Source: Flavobacteriaceae bacterium (GTDB lineage Bacteria > Bacteroidota > Bacteroidia > Flavobacteriales > Flavobacteriaceae). From it: DNA of 64,000 nucleotides. The translations under genes were made by a program, and so were the position numbers. The notes under the pieces are model-generated. The model was not told where the DNA came from. It was given only the letters and a program-made list of their open reading frames with translations, and did not search any database. Location of the stretch: assembly GCA_013215095.1 (NCBI GenBank), contig JABSPM010000028.1:24724-88723 (forward strand), given 5' to 3'. Below, piece by piece: positions 43,860 to 52,357 of the stretch (its first letter is position 1; each line of letters starts with the position of its first letter).

Positions 43860-45338
43860 ATGAAAGAAACCCAAAAAGCATATAGAGAAATATTTAAAGC
43901 AACTTCGATTTTTGGGAGTGTTCAAATTCTCAGTATTATAGCCTCTATTTTACGGTCTAAGTTTGCTGCAATTTTTATTGGACCAATTGGCATGGGGGTT
44001 CTTGGTCTCTTGAATTCTACGATTAAGCTAATTTCTGGAATATCAAAAGTTGGATTAGATACAAGCTCTATTAAAGAAATTGCATTTGCAAATAAAAAAG
44101 GCGACACAAAAGAAGTCGACGAAATAATCTATATTTTAAAGCGGATTTTGTGGTTTACAGGGCTAATAGGTGCTATCGCAACCCTGATATTGTCATCAGT
44201 CTTAAGTGAATTAACCTTTGGAAATTCTGATTATGTTATATCATTTATATGGCTATCTATAGTCATTTTGTTTAATCAGCTAACCTGCGGTAACTTGGCG
44301 ATTTTACAAGGTCTGAGGCGTTTGCGTCAATTGGCGTTAGCTAATCTAATAACAAGTTTCGCCAGTGTAATTATAATTGTACCCTTATATTATTACTTAG
44401 AGTTAAAAGGAATAGTTCCTTCCTTAATTGTAGTTTCGGTAATTAGTTTTTTAATTTCGGTTTATTACACAAGGGGTATTACACAACAAAATTATAAGCA
44501 ATCCATTTCGAAATCCTTTATTAAAGGCAAAGCAATGATGAAACTTGGTGCAGTATTAAGCATTGGCAACTTGATTTCTTTATTGGTTGCATATATCATG
44601 CAGGTTTATATTACCGAAAAAGGAGGTTTGACGGAAGTTGGATTATATAACGCAGCAATTGTAATTATAAATTCTTATGTTGGTGTAGTGTTTAATGCTA
44701 TGGGAAAAGATTATTATCCGCGTTTGGCTGAGACATTAGAGAATAGGCATCTCATCAACCAAAAAGTGAGTCAACAGGCCTTAGTAGCTGTGTTATTGCT
44801 TACACCAATAATTACGATATTTATAGCGTTTGCTTCAATCATAATTAAACTAATTTATTCCAATGAATTTTTGCCAATCATTACATTTGTGTCTTTAGCT
44901 TTATTAGGTACACTCTTCAAAGCACTTTCTTGGTCTAAAGGTTATGTTATTATAGCAAAGGGAGACTCAAAAGTGTTTGTGAAAACCGCAATTGGATTTA
45001 ATATGTTGTTGTTGATACTTAACTTGCTAGGCTATAATTATTATGGATTAACAGGACTTGGCGTTAGTTATCTTATTTATTTTTGTGCACATTATATTGT
45101 GATTTCATTGATAATGAAATTTAGATATCAAATGATTTTTAATAATGATGTAATACCTATTTTTTTTGTCTGTCTGTTGTTTTCAATTTTAGTATTTCTA
45201 TTTACGTTTATTGCGAATGATGTTTATAAATATATTTTACTTTTGTTAGCTTTGTTACTGTCTATATTATTTTCATTATACCACTTAAACAAGAAGATAG
45301 ATTTAATAGGTTTTATAAAGAAAGGAAAGAATGATTAG
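43860..45338 (+). CDS. O-antigen translocase (Wzx-type flippase)
   Basis: A 492-residue membrane protein with about 13-14 helices, of the polysaccharide transport (MVF/PST) superfamily. FKATSIFGSVQILSIIASIL, SKFAAIFIGPIGMGVLGLL and ISGISKVGLDTSSIKEIAF match proteins annotated as O-antigen translocase in Bacteroidota. It should flip undecaprenyl-linked oligosaccharide across the inner membrane. A non-coding gap of 270 bases precedes it. Its last eight bases overlap the acyltransferase gene. Confidence 0.88.
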   Translation: MKETQKAYREIFKATSIFGSVQILSIIASILRSKFAAIFIGPIGMGVLGLLNSTIKLISGISKVGLDTSSIKEIAFANKKGDTKEVDEIIYILKRILWFTGLIGAIATLILSSVLSELTFGNSDYVISFIWLSIVILFNQLTCGNLAILQGLRRLRQLALANLITSFASVIIIVPLYYYLELKGIVPSLIVVSVISFLISVYYTRGITQQNYKQSISKSFIKGKAMMKLGAVLSIGNLISLLVAYIMQVYITEKGGLTEVGLYNAAIVIINSYVGVVFNAMGKDYYPRLAETLENRHLINQKVSQQALVAVLLLTPIITIFIAFASIIIKLIYSNEFLPIITFVSLALLGTLFKALSWSKGYVIIAKGDSKVFVKTAIGFNMLLLILNLLGYNYYGLTGLGVSYLIYFCAHYIVISLIMKFRYQMIFNNDVIPIFFVCLLFSILVFLFTFIANDVYKYILLLLALLLSILFSLYHLNKKIDLIGFIKKGKND

Positions 45339-46080
45339 GAGCGCGTTACGAAAAATAAAGAATAAGTTAAAGCTATATTGGTCAATTAATTGGATGAAAA
45401 CTTTGTATTTTAACTTTAAGATGTTTCCTTTTAATGTTGCTAAAAAATTACCAGTATTTATTTACGGTCCAATGAGATTCTCTGCTTTAACAGGGAAAAT
45501 AGTTATCGAAGGTCTTATCGAAAAGGGGATGATAGGTATAGGTCAGTCTTATGAGAAAAATAGAGCTAGCGCTGGATTAACTGAAATTAATTTGCAAGGA
45601 AAAGTCGTATTTAGGGGGTATTGTCAATTTGGCAAAGACGTGTTTTTGTATGTAGGAAAAAATGCCGTTTGTAAGTTTGGTAATATGGCTTCTATTGCTT
45701 CAAGAGGAAAAATAATTTGTGAAGAACTGATTGTGCTTGGTGATTATGCGAGATTCGGGTCAGAATGCCAGATAATTGATACTAATTTTCATGATATGAT
45801 AGATTTAGAATCTGGAGAAAAAATACCTATGCACCAGCCCATAAATATTGGAGATTTTAACTTTGTTTCTAATAGAGTTACTGTAATGAAAGGAACAAAA
45901 ACAAGTTCAAATACTTCCATAGCTTCGAATAGTTTATGTACTAAAGATTATACGAATTTGGGTTTTAATATAGTCTTAGGAGGTATTCCTGCAAGACAAT
46001 TAAAAAGTAATATACAAAGAGACTGGAAGGGAGAACAACAAATGATGGATAAAAGCTTAAAGTTTAAAAATAGAAGCTAA
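45331..46080 (+). CDS. Hexapeptide-repeat acyltransferase
   Basis: 249 residues. The C-terminal two thirds form a left-handed beta helix, visible as imperfect hexad repeats (VFRGYCQFGKDVFLYVGK, VCKFGNMASIASRGKI, IVLGDYARFGSECQIID, INIGDFNFVSNRVTVMKG), ending VLGGIPARQLK, the usual close of WbbJ-type transferases. NFHD in the middle holds the expected catalytic His. It likely O- or N-acetylates a sugar; it may be the acetyltransferase of the 3-amino sugar, but this is inference. Confidence 0.82.
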   Translation: MIRSALRKIKNKLKLYWSINWMKTLYFNFKMFPFNVAKKLPVFIYGPMRFSALTGKIVIEGLIEKGMIGIGQSYEKNRASAGLTEINLQGKVVFRGYCQFGKDVFLYVGKNAVCKFGNMASIASRGKIICEELIVLGDYARFGSECQIIDTNFHDMIDLESGEKIPMHQPINIGDFNFVSNRVTVMKGTKTSSNTSIASNSLCTKDYTNLGFNIVLGGIPARQLKSNIQRDWKGEQQMMDKSLKFKNRS

Positions 46081-46092
46081 ATTTTTTTTCCG

Positions 46093-47235
46093 TTATTTCT
46101 TAGTCCAGCATTGAATATATTGCTTAGCAATATTAATATAATCGTGTTCTTTTTCAATAAATGTCCTAGCATTCTTTGAAATTTCAATAATCTTTTCGGG
46201 ATGTAAAATTAAATATTCTAATTTTTCTGCAATTTTTTCGGCATTTGGCAATGCATTTATAGCTACAGTGTCTTGCTCTAAGTTATAATAATCTAACCAT
46301 TCTTGTTCAGCACCAGTAAAAACAACCTTGCCTTTTGCCATAGCTTCTAAAGCATTATAGCCTTGGTCATAAGCATAAACTTGGTCTAATAAAATATGCG
46401 CTTTGTTGTAAAGTGTGATGTAATGATTGTAAGGGATGTTTTCAACTCGTATGATGTTGACTTGTGCGGCATATTTTCTTTGTATGATTTCTAAAGCGTC
46501 ATCAAAAAAACGATTTCCTTTTTTTATATAATTCTTGAGATTAACACCGTGAAAAATGTGAATTTTATCATTGATGCTAATGGGGGTGAAGGGTAATAAT
46601 TCAACATTAATAGGATTTGGAATTAGCCCTAAGTATTTTGGGTGTTGTTTGAGCGGTATATGGTAATCCATATCCGAAGAACTAACACCTGTGATATGTT
46701 TGTAAATAAATTGATGCAGCTGTTTATAAGAAGGCGAAATATATTTTAAAATATACTTGTACTTCTTCTTTAAAGTTGAGTCCTCTTTTAAAGGTGTAAT
46801 TATGGAGTATCTGAATTTATTATCGTTGGCATATTTCACGCTAATATAATCTGTACCGCAAGATAGTAAGTGTAAATTGTTACTTAGCTTTTGAAGTTGT
46901 TTTATGAGTCGTATTTCATCTTTTGGATGTGCTTTAAAGCTATTCTCGTTTATAAGTTGTATGACGTCGTACCGATTTAACTGCTTTAGTATGCTTTTGC
47001 TTTTGAAATAATACTCTAATTCAACGAGGTTATAGCGGAATAGCTTGTCAAAAACTATTGCGATAAATTTTAAAGTAGGATGTGATAAAAAACTTGAAGT
47101 AACTTTTATATCAACAGGATAATTTTTAAAGCCATCTCCTGTACCAATAAGCGTAACATCATGTCCTAATTTTATGAGTCCTTCTTTTAGCGAATTGTGT
47201 AATCTGCTATATTCTCCAATTAATAATATCTTCAT
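46093..47235 (-). CDS. Glycosyltransferase (GT-B, group 1/4-like)
   Basis: 380 residues. N-terminal ILLIGEYSRLHNSLKEGLIKLGHDV is a GT-B start; the C-terminal half carries the donor-binding segment (HIFHGVNLKNYIKKGN, IRVENIPYNHYITLYNKAHILLDQVYAYDQGYNALEAMAKG) with the E-x7-E-like pattern. It reads against its neighbours in the locus and has its own promoter box. Donor and acceptor unknown. Confidence 0.85.
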   Translation of the reverse strand: MKILLIGEYSRLHNSLKEGLIKLGHDVTLIGTGDGFKNYPVDIKVTSSFLSHPTLKFIAIVFDKLFRYNLVELEYYFKSKSILKQLNRYDVIQLINENSFKAHPKDEIRLIKQLQKLSNNLHLLSCGTDYISVKYANDNKFRYSIITPLKEDSTLKKKYKYILKYISPSYKQLHQFIYKHITGVSSSDMDYHIPLKQHPKYLGLIPNPINVELLPFTPISINDKIHIFHGVNLKNYIKKGNRFFDDALEIIQRKYAAQVNIIRVENIPYNHYITLYNKAHILLDQVYAYDQGYNALEAMAKGKVVFTGAEQEWLDYYNLEQDTVAINALPNAEKIAEKLEYLILHPEKIIEISKNARTFIEKEHDYINIAKQYIQCWTKK

Positions 47236-47257
47236 TTATTATACTTACATTTGTTCT

Positions 47258-47265
47258 CAAATATA
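47258..47265 (-). promoter_or_regulatory. -7 box (TATATTTG) of the minus-strand glycosyltransferase
   Basis: TAnnTTTG on the minus strand, 22 bases before the ATG at 47235, in the 57-base gap between divergent glycosyltransferase genes. Confidence 0.4.
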
Positions 47266-47292
47266 AATTATTAATGTCTACATAAATTGTAA

Positions 47293-48132
47293 ATGAGCAA
47301 AAAAATAGAAGTACTCATATCGACAATGCATAGGAATTCTCTTGAATTTTTAGATAAAATGTTTCAGGAGGTAAATGTAGAGCATGTAGACTTATTAATA
47401 ATTAATCAGACCAATAATTCCAATCAATTAAATAAAACTATTGCAAATAAGTATAATATTCTTGATGTTATAAATTCAAACGAAAAAGGACTGGCTAAAA
47501 GTAGAAATTTGGCAATAAAAAACGCCAAAAATTCGATATGTCTTATTGCAGATGATGATGTGCGTTATTTACCTGAATTGGATGAAAAAATACTTCAAGC
47601 GTTTGAAAAACATAAAGAAGCAGATATTATTAGCTTTCAAATGGTTGATGAATTCGGACGATTTTTTAAGCCTTACAAAAATATTACAATGCATGATAAA
47701 AAAACAATGCGGACTGTAAATTCTGTAGTCATCGCTTTTAGAAAGGAACGTGTGATAGAGAATAAGGTGTGGTTTAATGAAAATTTTGGATTAGGTGCAG
47801 AATTTCAGACTGCAGATGAATATGTTTTTTTAAGAGATGCATTAAAGGCTAAATTAAAGGTCTATTTTGAACCTGTTGTGATTTTGGAACATGCCTATAA
47901 AAGTTCAGGAAAATCAGGTGGGAGTGATCGTTTGGTTTATGCGAGAGCAGCGCTGTTTTACAAATACGAAGGTGTTGTTGCGTATCTAAGATTATGTAGA
48001 TATTTGTACTTGGTTCATAGGGAAAAGATGATTGCAACCAATGAAATTTTTAAGAAATTTAAAGTAGGACTAAAAGGTATAAATAAGTATAAAGAATTAG
48101 TAAAGCAAGGAAAAGAAGTAAGATGCCAATAA
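47293..48132 (+). CDS. Glycosyltransferase family 2-like
   Basis: 279 residues, GT-A fold: VLISTMHRNSLEFLDKMF, LLIINQTNNSNQ, EKGLAKSRNLAIKNA, LIADDDVRYLPE with the metal-binding DDD, and GLGAEFQTADEYVFLRDAL. This set fits family 2 enzymes in surface glycan loci. Its end overlaps the FdtA/QdtA-type gene by ten bases. Confidence 0.85.
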   Translation: MSKKIEVLISTMHRNSLEFLDKMFQEVNVEHVDLLIINQTNNSNQLNKTIANKYNILDVINSNEKGLAKSRNLAIKNAKNSICLIADDDVRYLPELDEKILQAFEKHKEADIISFQMVDEFGRFFKPYKNITMHDKKTMRTVNSVVIAFRKERVIENKVWFNENFGLGAEFQTADEYVFLRDALKAKLKVYFEPVVILEHAYKSSGKSGGSDRLVYARAALFYKYEGVVAYLRLCRYLYLVHREKMIATNEIFKKFKVGLKGINKYKELVKQGKEVRCQ

Positions 48133-48512
48133 TTGAAATACCAAAAATTAAGGATGCTAGAGGAAATCTCGCAGTAATTGAAAAAGAGACTGTTCCTTTT
48201 GATATTAAACGTGTTTATTATTTGTTTGATGTGCCTAGTGATGCCTATCGCGGTGGTCATGCGCATAAAGAACAGTTAGAGTTTTTAGTAGCCCTAAGTG
48301 GTAGTTTTGAAGTGATTTTAGATAACGGAAAAACGAAAGAAAAAGTAATGTTAAATAAGCCAGATAAAGGCTTGTTAATTCCAACAGGTGTATGGCGAGA
48401 GTTAGAGAACTTTTCTTCAGGAGCAGTCTGTCTAGTACTAGCTTCTGATGTGTTTGATGAAGCAGATTATATTAGGGACTATACTTCTTTTGAACGTTTT
48501 GTAACGCCTTAA
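48123..48512 (+). CDS. FdtA/QdtA-type sugar 3,4-ketoisomerase (cupin)
   Basis: A 129-residue cupin. DARGNLAVIEKETVPFDIKRVYYLFDVP, YRGGHAHKEQLEFLVALSGS, IPTGVWRELENFSSGAVCLVLAS, and DYIRDYTSFERFV match the family that converts dTDP-4-keto-6-deoxyglucose to the 3-keto isomer, the step before C3 transamination. FdtA and QdtA differ in C4 configuration, which cannot be told from this sequence. The partner aminotransferase is at 42485. Translationally coupled to the glycosyltransferase upstream. Confidence 0.9.
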   Translation: MPIIEIPKIKDARGNLAVIEKETVPFDIKRVYYLFDVPSDAYRGGHAHKEQLEFLVALSGSFEVILDNGKTKEKVMLNKPDKGLLIPTGVWRELENFSSGAVCLVLASDVFDEADYIRDYTSFERFVTP

Positions 48513-48574
48513 GCCGAATATTATTTAGGGTTATAGTTGTTCATGACGTATTTGATTTGGGTTTTTATAAAGGC

Positions 48575-49456
48575 TTATTTAGAACGTGTTATGAAATGAG
48601 CAAGTCGGTAAATGTCAAATAAAAATAGTTTCGGTTTAGATCCCAATAGGTTTTTTTCAATAAGAGGGTTTGCTATTTTTACAAGGTGCGAGAATAGATT
48701 TCTCAATCCTACTTTTTTTAGTTTTTCATAGGCTTTTAGTAATGAAATATCATGCGTTTTGATTTCTGTAGAGGTTTTAATTAAAGTTAAGGCTTCAATA
48801 GCACGTTTTGTTTTTCTTAAATAATCAGCATTCTCGTCAATGCCCAAATGGTAGACTTCATTGTCCGCATGGAATACATTGATATGATTTTGCTTTAGCA
48901 TGGCGCCAAAGAGATAATCCAAACCATAGATGTTTGTTGTAACGCTTTTATTGAGTGTCATAAAAATGTCTTTTTTTATGAGGAAATTGGCAGATATAAT
49001 GACCTTATAAGGCATAGAATTCCGTTTAGATGCTTTAACCTCTTCTCTTGATTTTCCAAAATTATATCTTAGACTCTTTTTAGGGTCTGTGTTTTTTTGG
49101 TAGGCAAAACCTCCAAAAATTACATCGTGTGCCTTTTCAAAAAATGGAATATAATCCGCTATAAAATGATCATGCTTTGGTATCGTATCAGAATCAATAA
49201 AAAGTAGCCAGTCATAATTAGCTTGTTCCGCTAAAAATTGTCGATTGGCATTTCTGCCTAAATTTTTATGGTGTGCAATGAAGGTTGCGTTTTTTAAATT
49301 GTTTATCTTTTGGTTATCGGTGTTTAATGCTGAAAATGACCCGTCATCAATACAGATAAGCTCATAGGTTATAGTTGTTTTACGAAGTTGAACAACAAGA
49401 GCCTCCGCAAGTGGGAAGGCATTGTAATTATATGTTGGTATTAAAATAGAAAGCAT
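48575..49456 (-). CDS. Glycosyltransferase family 2
   Basis: 293 residues from the ATG at 49456. The longer frame to 49570 adds 38 unconvincing residues that precede the usual MLSILIPTYNYNAFPLAEAL. GT-A motifs: ICIDDGS, NLGRNANRQFLAEQANYDWLLFIDSDT with the DSD metal site, and GFAYQKN, FLIKKDIFM. It closes the polysaccharide locus and is convergent with the ketoisomerase gene. Confidence 0.9.
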   Translation of the reverse strand: MLSILIPTYNYNAFPLAEALVVQLRKTTITYELICIDDGSFSALNTDNQKINNLKNATFIAHHKNLGRNANRQFLAEQANYDWLLFIDSDTIPKHDHFIADYIPFFEKAHDVIFGGFAYQKNTDPKKSLRYNFGKSREEVKASKRNSMPYKVIISANFLIKKDIFMTLNKSVTTNIYGLDYLFGAMLKQNHINVFHADNEVYHLGIDENADYLRKTKRAIEALTLIKTSTEIKTHDISLLKAYEKLKKVGLRNLFSHLVKIANPLIEKNLLGSKPKLFLFDIYRLAHFITRSK

Positions 49457-49571
49457 AGAATTGGTGCTAATATAACTATTCTGACAGGAATTAATGTCTA
49501 AAAATAAATTATTGCAACGATATTGTTTACGCCAAGTCAACGCATCAATTAAATTATCAATTGCAGGCAAG

Positions 49572-49700
49572 TAATACCGTTTTTAATTTAAAATTACTTA
49601 ACAAAACACCCTTTTCTACTTTCTCTTTCTTTTTCTAATTTATATGAAGAAAAACATCATCTTTTTCTTTTACGTTACTTTCAAATGGAAAATGATATAA
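49572..49700 (-). repeat. Palindromic dispersed repeat, family 2 copy 2 (MITE-like)
   Basis: Read on the minus strand it starts TTATATCATTTTCCATTTG, continues AAAGTAACGTAAAAG, has the central GAAAAGGGTGTTTT and ends with AAAACGGTATTA. This matches 20099-20203 read on the plus strand. The two ends are imperfect inverted repeats of each other. It lies between the last glycosyltransferase and the S41 peptidase gene; the rest of that 370-base gap holds nothing I recognise. Confidence 0.65.
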
Positions 49701-49824
49701 AACCAATAAAAATTTAGTTGTCTTGGTTGATAGGTTGTTTTTGGTTGATTTTTTAGAGTTGTTTTGTTAGAGGTATACAATCAGTGCTTTTGAAAGAACA
49801 AGTTTTAGTGTTTTGTGGAGGTGC

Positions 49825-51237
49825 TTAATTACTCCGTTGTTTCTGCCATTTTATTATTTTTTCAATGCCAATATCTTTAAACTCTTTTCCTTTATAAAAA
49901 CTATTATAAAATTCGGTTCCGTTTTTAGGATAATCAATTTTATAGTTTGGAGGTACCCCTTTACCTTCATAGATATTTCCTTTAGGATCACTATAGACTT
50001 CATTAGATAAACTAAACTCCCAGCCATTCGGGAGATTCTTCCATAAAATTTCGGAAAAAATACCATTGGTTGAAGATCCAAAACGTTTTATTTCAGGGTG
50101 AGCCAAAGTGCCAAGCGTAAAAATTTCGGCAGCACTTGCTGTGTTGTGACTTGTTAAGACTGTTATTGTTCCTTGATAAGTGTTTGTCGCTGGACTTAAA
50201 ATGTAGTCTTGTTTATCTGTGTATTTAGTTCCTTTTTTCGCCTTAATTGATAGAATATGTTTTTGTGATTTAACAAAATAGCTCAATATTTCTAAAGCAA
50301 TAGTATCATAGCCACCTCCATTAAATCGCAAGTCTATAATTATGGAATGAGTTGTTTCTAAATCTGATAGAATTTTATTCATAGCAAAATGAACTCCTTT
50401 AAGTTCATCATCTAATTGAGTAATTCCAGATTTAGTCTTCAAAATTTTTTCATATTCTTTGTCAAAATTCTTAGCAGATATGTCTTGATTTGGAACGTAA
50501 TTAGAGAAGTTGTTCATGTCCGTAACCACCAAATAGCCTATATTTTCATTCTTTAGTATTCCCCATTGTATAACACCATTATTATAGCTATTAAAACAGT
50601 TCAAATAAGTTGATGAAATATTGGTTATTATTTCATTTTTAGATTTTATGCTGTCAATTTTTGTGTTAACAATGTGTTTTATTTTCAATGAGTCTGGCAC
50701 ATCTAAATTAATGTGACCATCATTAAACTGTTTTAAAATGTCTGTGAAAAGGTTATACAATTGCTTATCAGATTGTATGTTTTTTAGTTTTTTGTAAGAT
50801 TCTTTTTTTACGATATTCCAATCGATGTTACGTGATTTAAAAAATGCATAATGTTTATCGAAAGTATGCCATAAAACACTGAAATTAAGTTCAGGTGAAT
50901 GGTCTATTTTTCTAGCGTTATTTATGCAGTATTCAGGGAGTTTCTCTAATCTTGTGAAATAATAATCAACAATACCCCCTGGATTTAAAACAAGTTTGTC
51001 ATTTTTGAACTCTACGATTCTAAATCTATCGGTTAATTTGCCATTAGAAATCAAAGGAATACAAGAGTTTTTACTTGTGTTAAAATATGTGTACGTAGAA
51101 TCTTTGATTGTTATAATTCTACCATAACCTTCTTGAATCCATAATCCGTCAATAGTTCTATTCAGTTTTAGTCTTTGGCAAGACACCAGAATTGAAATCA
51201 TAAAAAAGTATAATTTCAATTGAGTTTTAATATACAT
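49825..51237 (-). CDS. S41 family serine peptidase, exported
   Basis: 470 residues with a hydrophobic leader and a lipobox-like LVSC (Cys20). After an N-terminal domain (about 25-120) comes the tail-specific-protease region: SVLWHTFDKHYAFFKSR, LFTDILKQFNDGHINL, IIDLRFNGGGYDTIALEIL and VLTSHNTASAAEIFTLGT, which has the catalytic Ser in TASAAE. The PDZ domain of CtpA types is absent. It should cut proteins in the envelope. Single gene. Confidence 0.9.
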   Translation of the reverse strand: MYIKTQLKLYFFMISILVSCQRLKLNRTIDGLWIQEGYGRIITIKDSTYTYFNTSKNSCIPLISNGKLTDRFRIVEFKNDKLVLNPGGIVDYYFTRLEKLPEYCINNARKIDHSPELNFSVLWHTFDKHYAFFKSRNIDWNIVKKESYKKLKNIQSDKQLYNLFTDILKQFNDGHINLDVPDSLKIKHIVNTKIDSIKSKNEIITNISSTYLNCFNSYNNGVIQWGILKNENIGYLVVTDMNNFSNYVPNQDISAKNFDKEYEKILKTKSGITQLDDELKGVHFAMNKILSDLETTHSIIIDLRFNGGGYDTIALEILSYFVKSQKHILSIKAKKGTKYTDKQDYILSPATNTYQGTITVLTSHNTASAAEIFTLGTLAHPEIKRFGSSTNGIFSEILWKNLPNGWEFSLSNEVYSDPKGNIYEGKGVPPNYKIDYPKNGTEFYNSFYKGKEFKDIGIEKIIKWQKQRSN

Positions 51238-51359
51238 CGATTGATCTTTTAATAAGGATGTCCAATTTTGTGATTTGTTACACTTTAAAGGTTAATTCAA
51301 ATAGTTTACTTTTTGTTAAGGTTGTAATGTTTTATAATTAAAGCCACTAATAACTGCTG

Positions 51360-52043
51360 CTAGGATTTTCTTTGCACAACCTCATAAACTTTATTGTCAT
51401 CACACTTTAAGGTTTTGCTAGGATACTTTAAAAGTAAAGCGTAATCATGCGTAGCCATAAAAATGGTATGTCCTTTTTTATTGAGGTCTTGCAAAACTTC
51501 CATCACTTCAATACTAGTTTGTGGGTCTAAATTACCCGTAGGTTCATCGGCAAGTATTAATTCAGGGTCATTTAATAAAGCTCTTGCAATTGCAATGCGT
51601 TGTTGTTCGCCTCCAGAAAGCTCATAAGGGTATTTAAAACCTGTCGTTTGCATATCTACTTTGGTAAGTACCTCCTCTATTTTAGCTTTAATTTTTGTTT
51701 TATCTTTCCAACCTGTTGCTTTCAATACAAATTCTAAGTTGTTATTAATGGTTCTGTCATTGAGTAATTTAAAATCCTGAAATACAACACCAAGTTTTCG
51801 TCGTAAAAAAGGAATGTCTTTTTCTTTCATAGTATTTAGGTCGAAACCAACAATGTAGCCATTACCTTCGATAAGTTTTAAATCACCATAAAGCGTTTTT
51901 AGAAAACTACTCTTCCCTGTTCCTGTTTTACCAATAAGATAAACGAAATCACCTTGGTGCATTTCAAAATTTAAATCTGATAGTATTAAGTTTTTGCCTT
52001 GATAGATGGCGGCATTTTTAAGTTGTAAAACAGTTTTAGACAT
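51360..52043 (-). CDS. ftsE: Cell-division ATP-binding protein FtsE
   Basis: 227 residues from the ATG at 52043 (an ATG at 52058 is also in frame). ABC ATPase motifs: Walker A GKTGTGKSS, LGVVFQDFKLL at the Q-loop, LSGGEQQR signature, Walker B LILADEPTGNLDP and THD switch. With FtsX it activates peptidoglycan hydrolases during division. The GIYQG-like AAIYQGKNLILSDL start and the size fit FtsE. ftsX is not adjacent, which I believe is usual in Bacteroidota. Confidence 0.9.
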   Translation of the reverse strand: MSKTVLQLKNAAIYQGKNLILSDLNFEMHQGDFVYLIGKTGTGKSSFLKTLYGDLKLIEGNGYIVGFDLNTMKEKDIPFLRRKLGVVFQDFKLLNDRTINNNLEFVLKATGWKDKTKIKAKIEEVLTKVDMQTTGFKYPYELSGGEQQRIAIARALLNDPELILADEPTGNLDPQTSIEVMEVLQDLNKKGHTIFMATHDYALLLKYPSKTLKCDDNKVYEVVQRKS

Positions 52044-52316
52044 AAAGAAAATATTCATTTAAATAAGGTATTGTAAATGTATCATTAAAATTGTCAAGGA
52101 CCAAATTTTAGGATTGAACTCAGCTTAACTTTTTAGCTGATATAACAAATGTGTGAAATTGTGTGTATAAGGTATTGTTCTACAAATTATAGAGGTTCTA
52201 GGGAAAAATAAAAGAATAAAGTTGTTTTTAGACTTTAAACAACCTTGCGAAGTATCCATTTTGTTTAAAGACTTATAATTAACCAAGTTTTCTAGCGTTA
52301 TAAATGCGATATAAAT

Positions 52317-52324
52317 TATATTTG
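52317..52324 (+). promoter_or_regulatory. -7 box (TATATTTG) of the TPR gene
   Basis: TAnnTTTG match 33 bases before the ATG at 52358, in the roughly 300-base gap between the divergent ftsE and TPR genes; nothing else was seen there. Confidence 0.45.
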
Positions 52325-52357
52325 GGTTTCAAGAAATATGATATTAGGTAAATAAAA

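Noticed and set aside
49457..49570. 38-residue N-terminal extension of the last glycosyltransferase
   Set aside because: It precedes the normal GT-A beginning and is not typical of the family.
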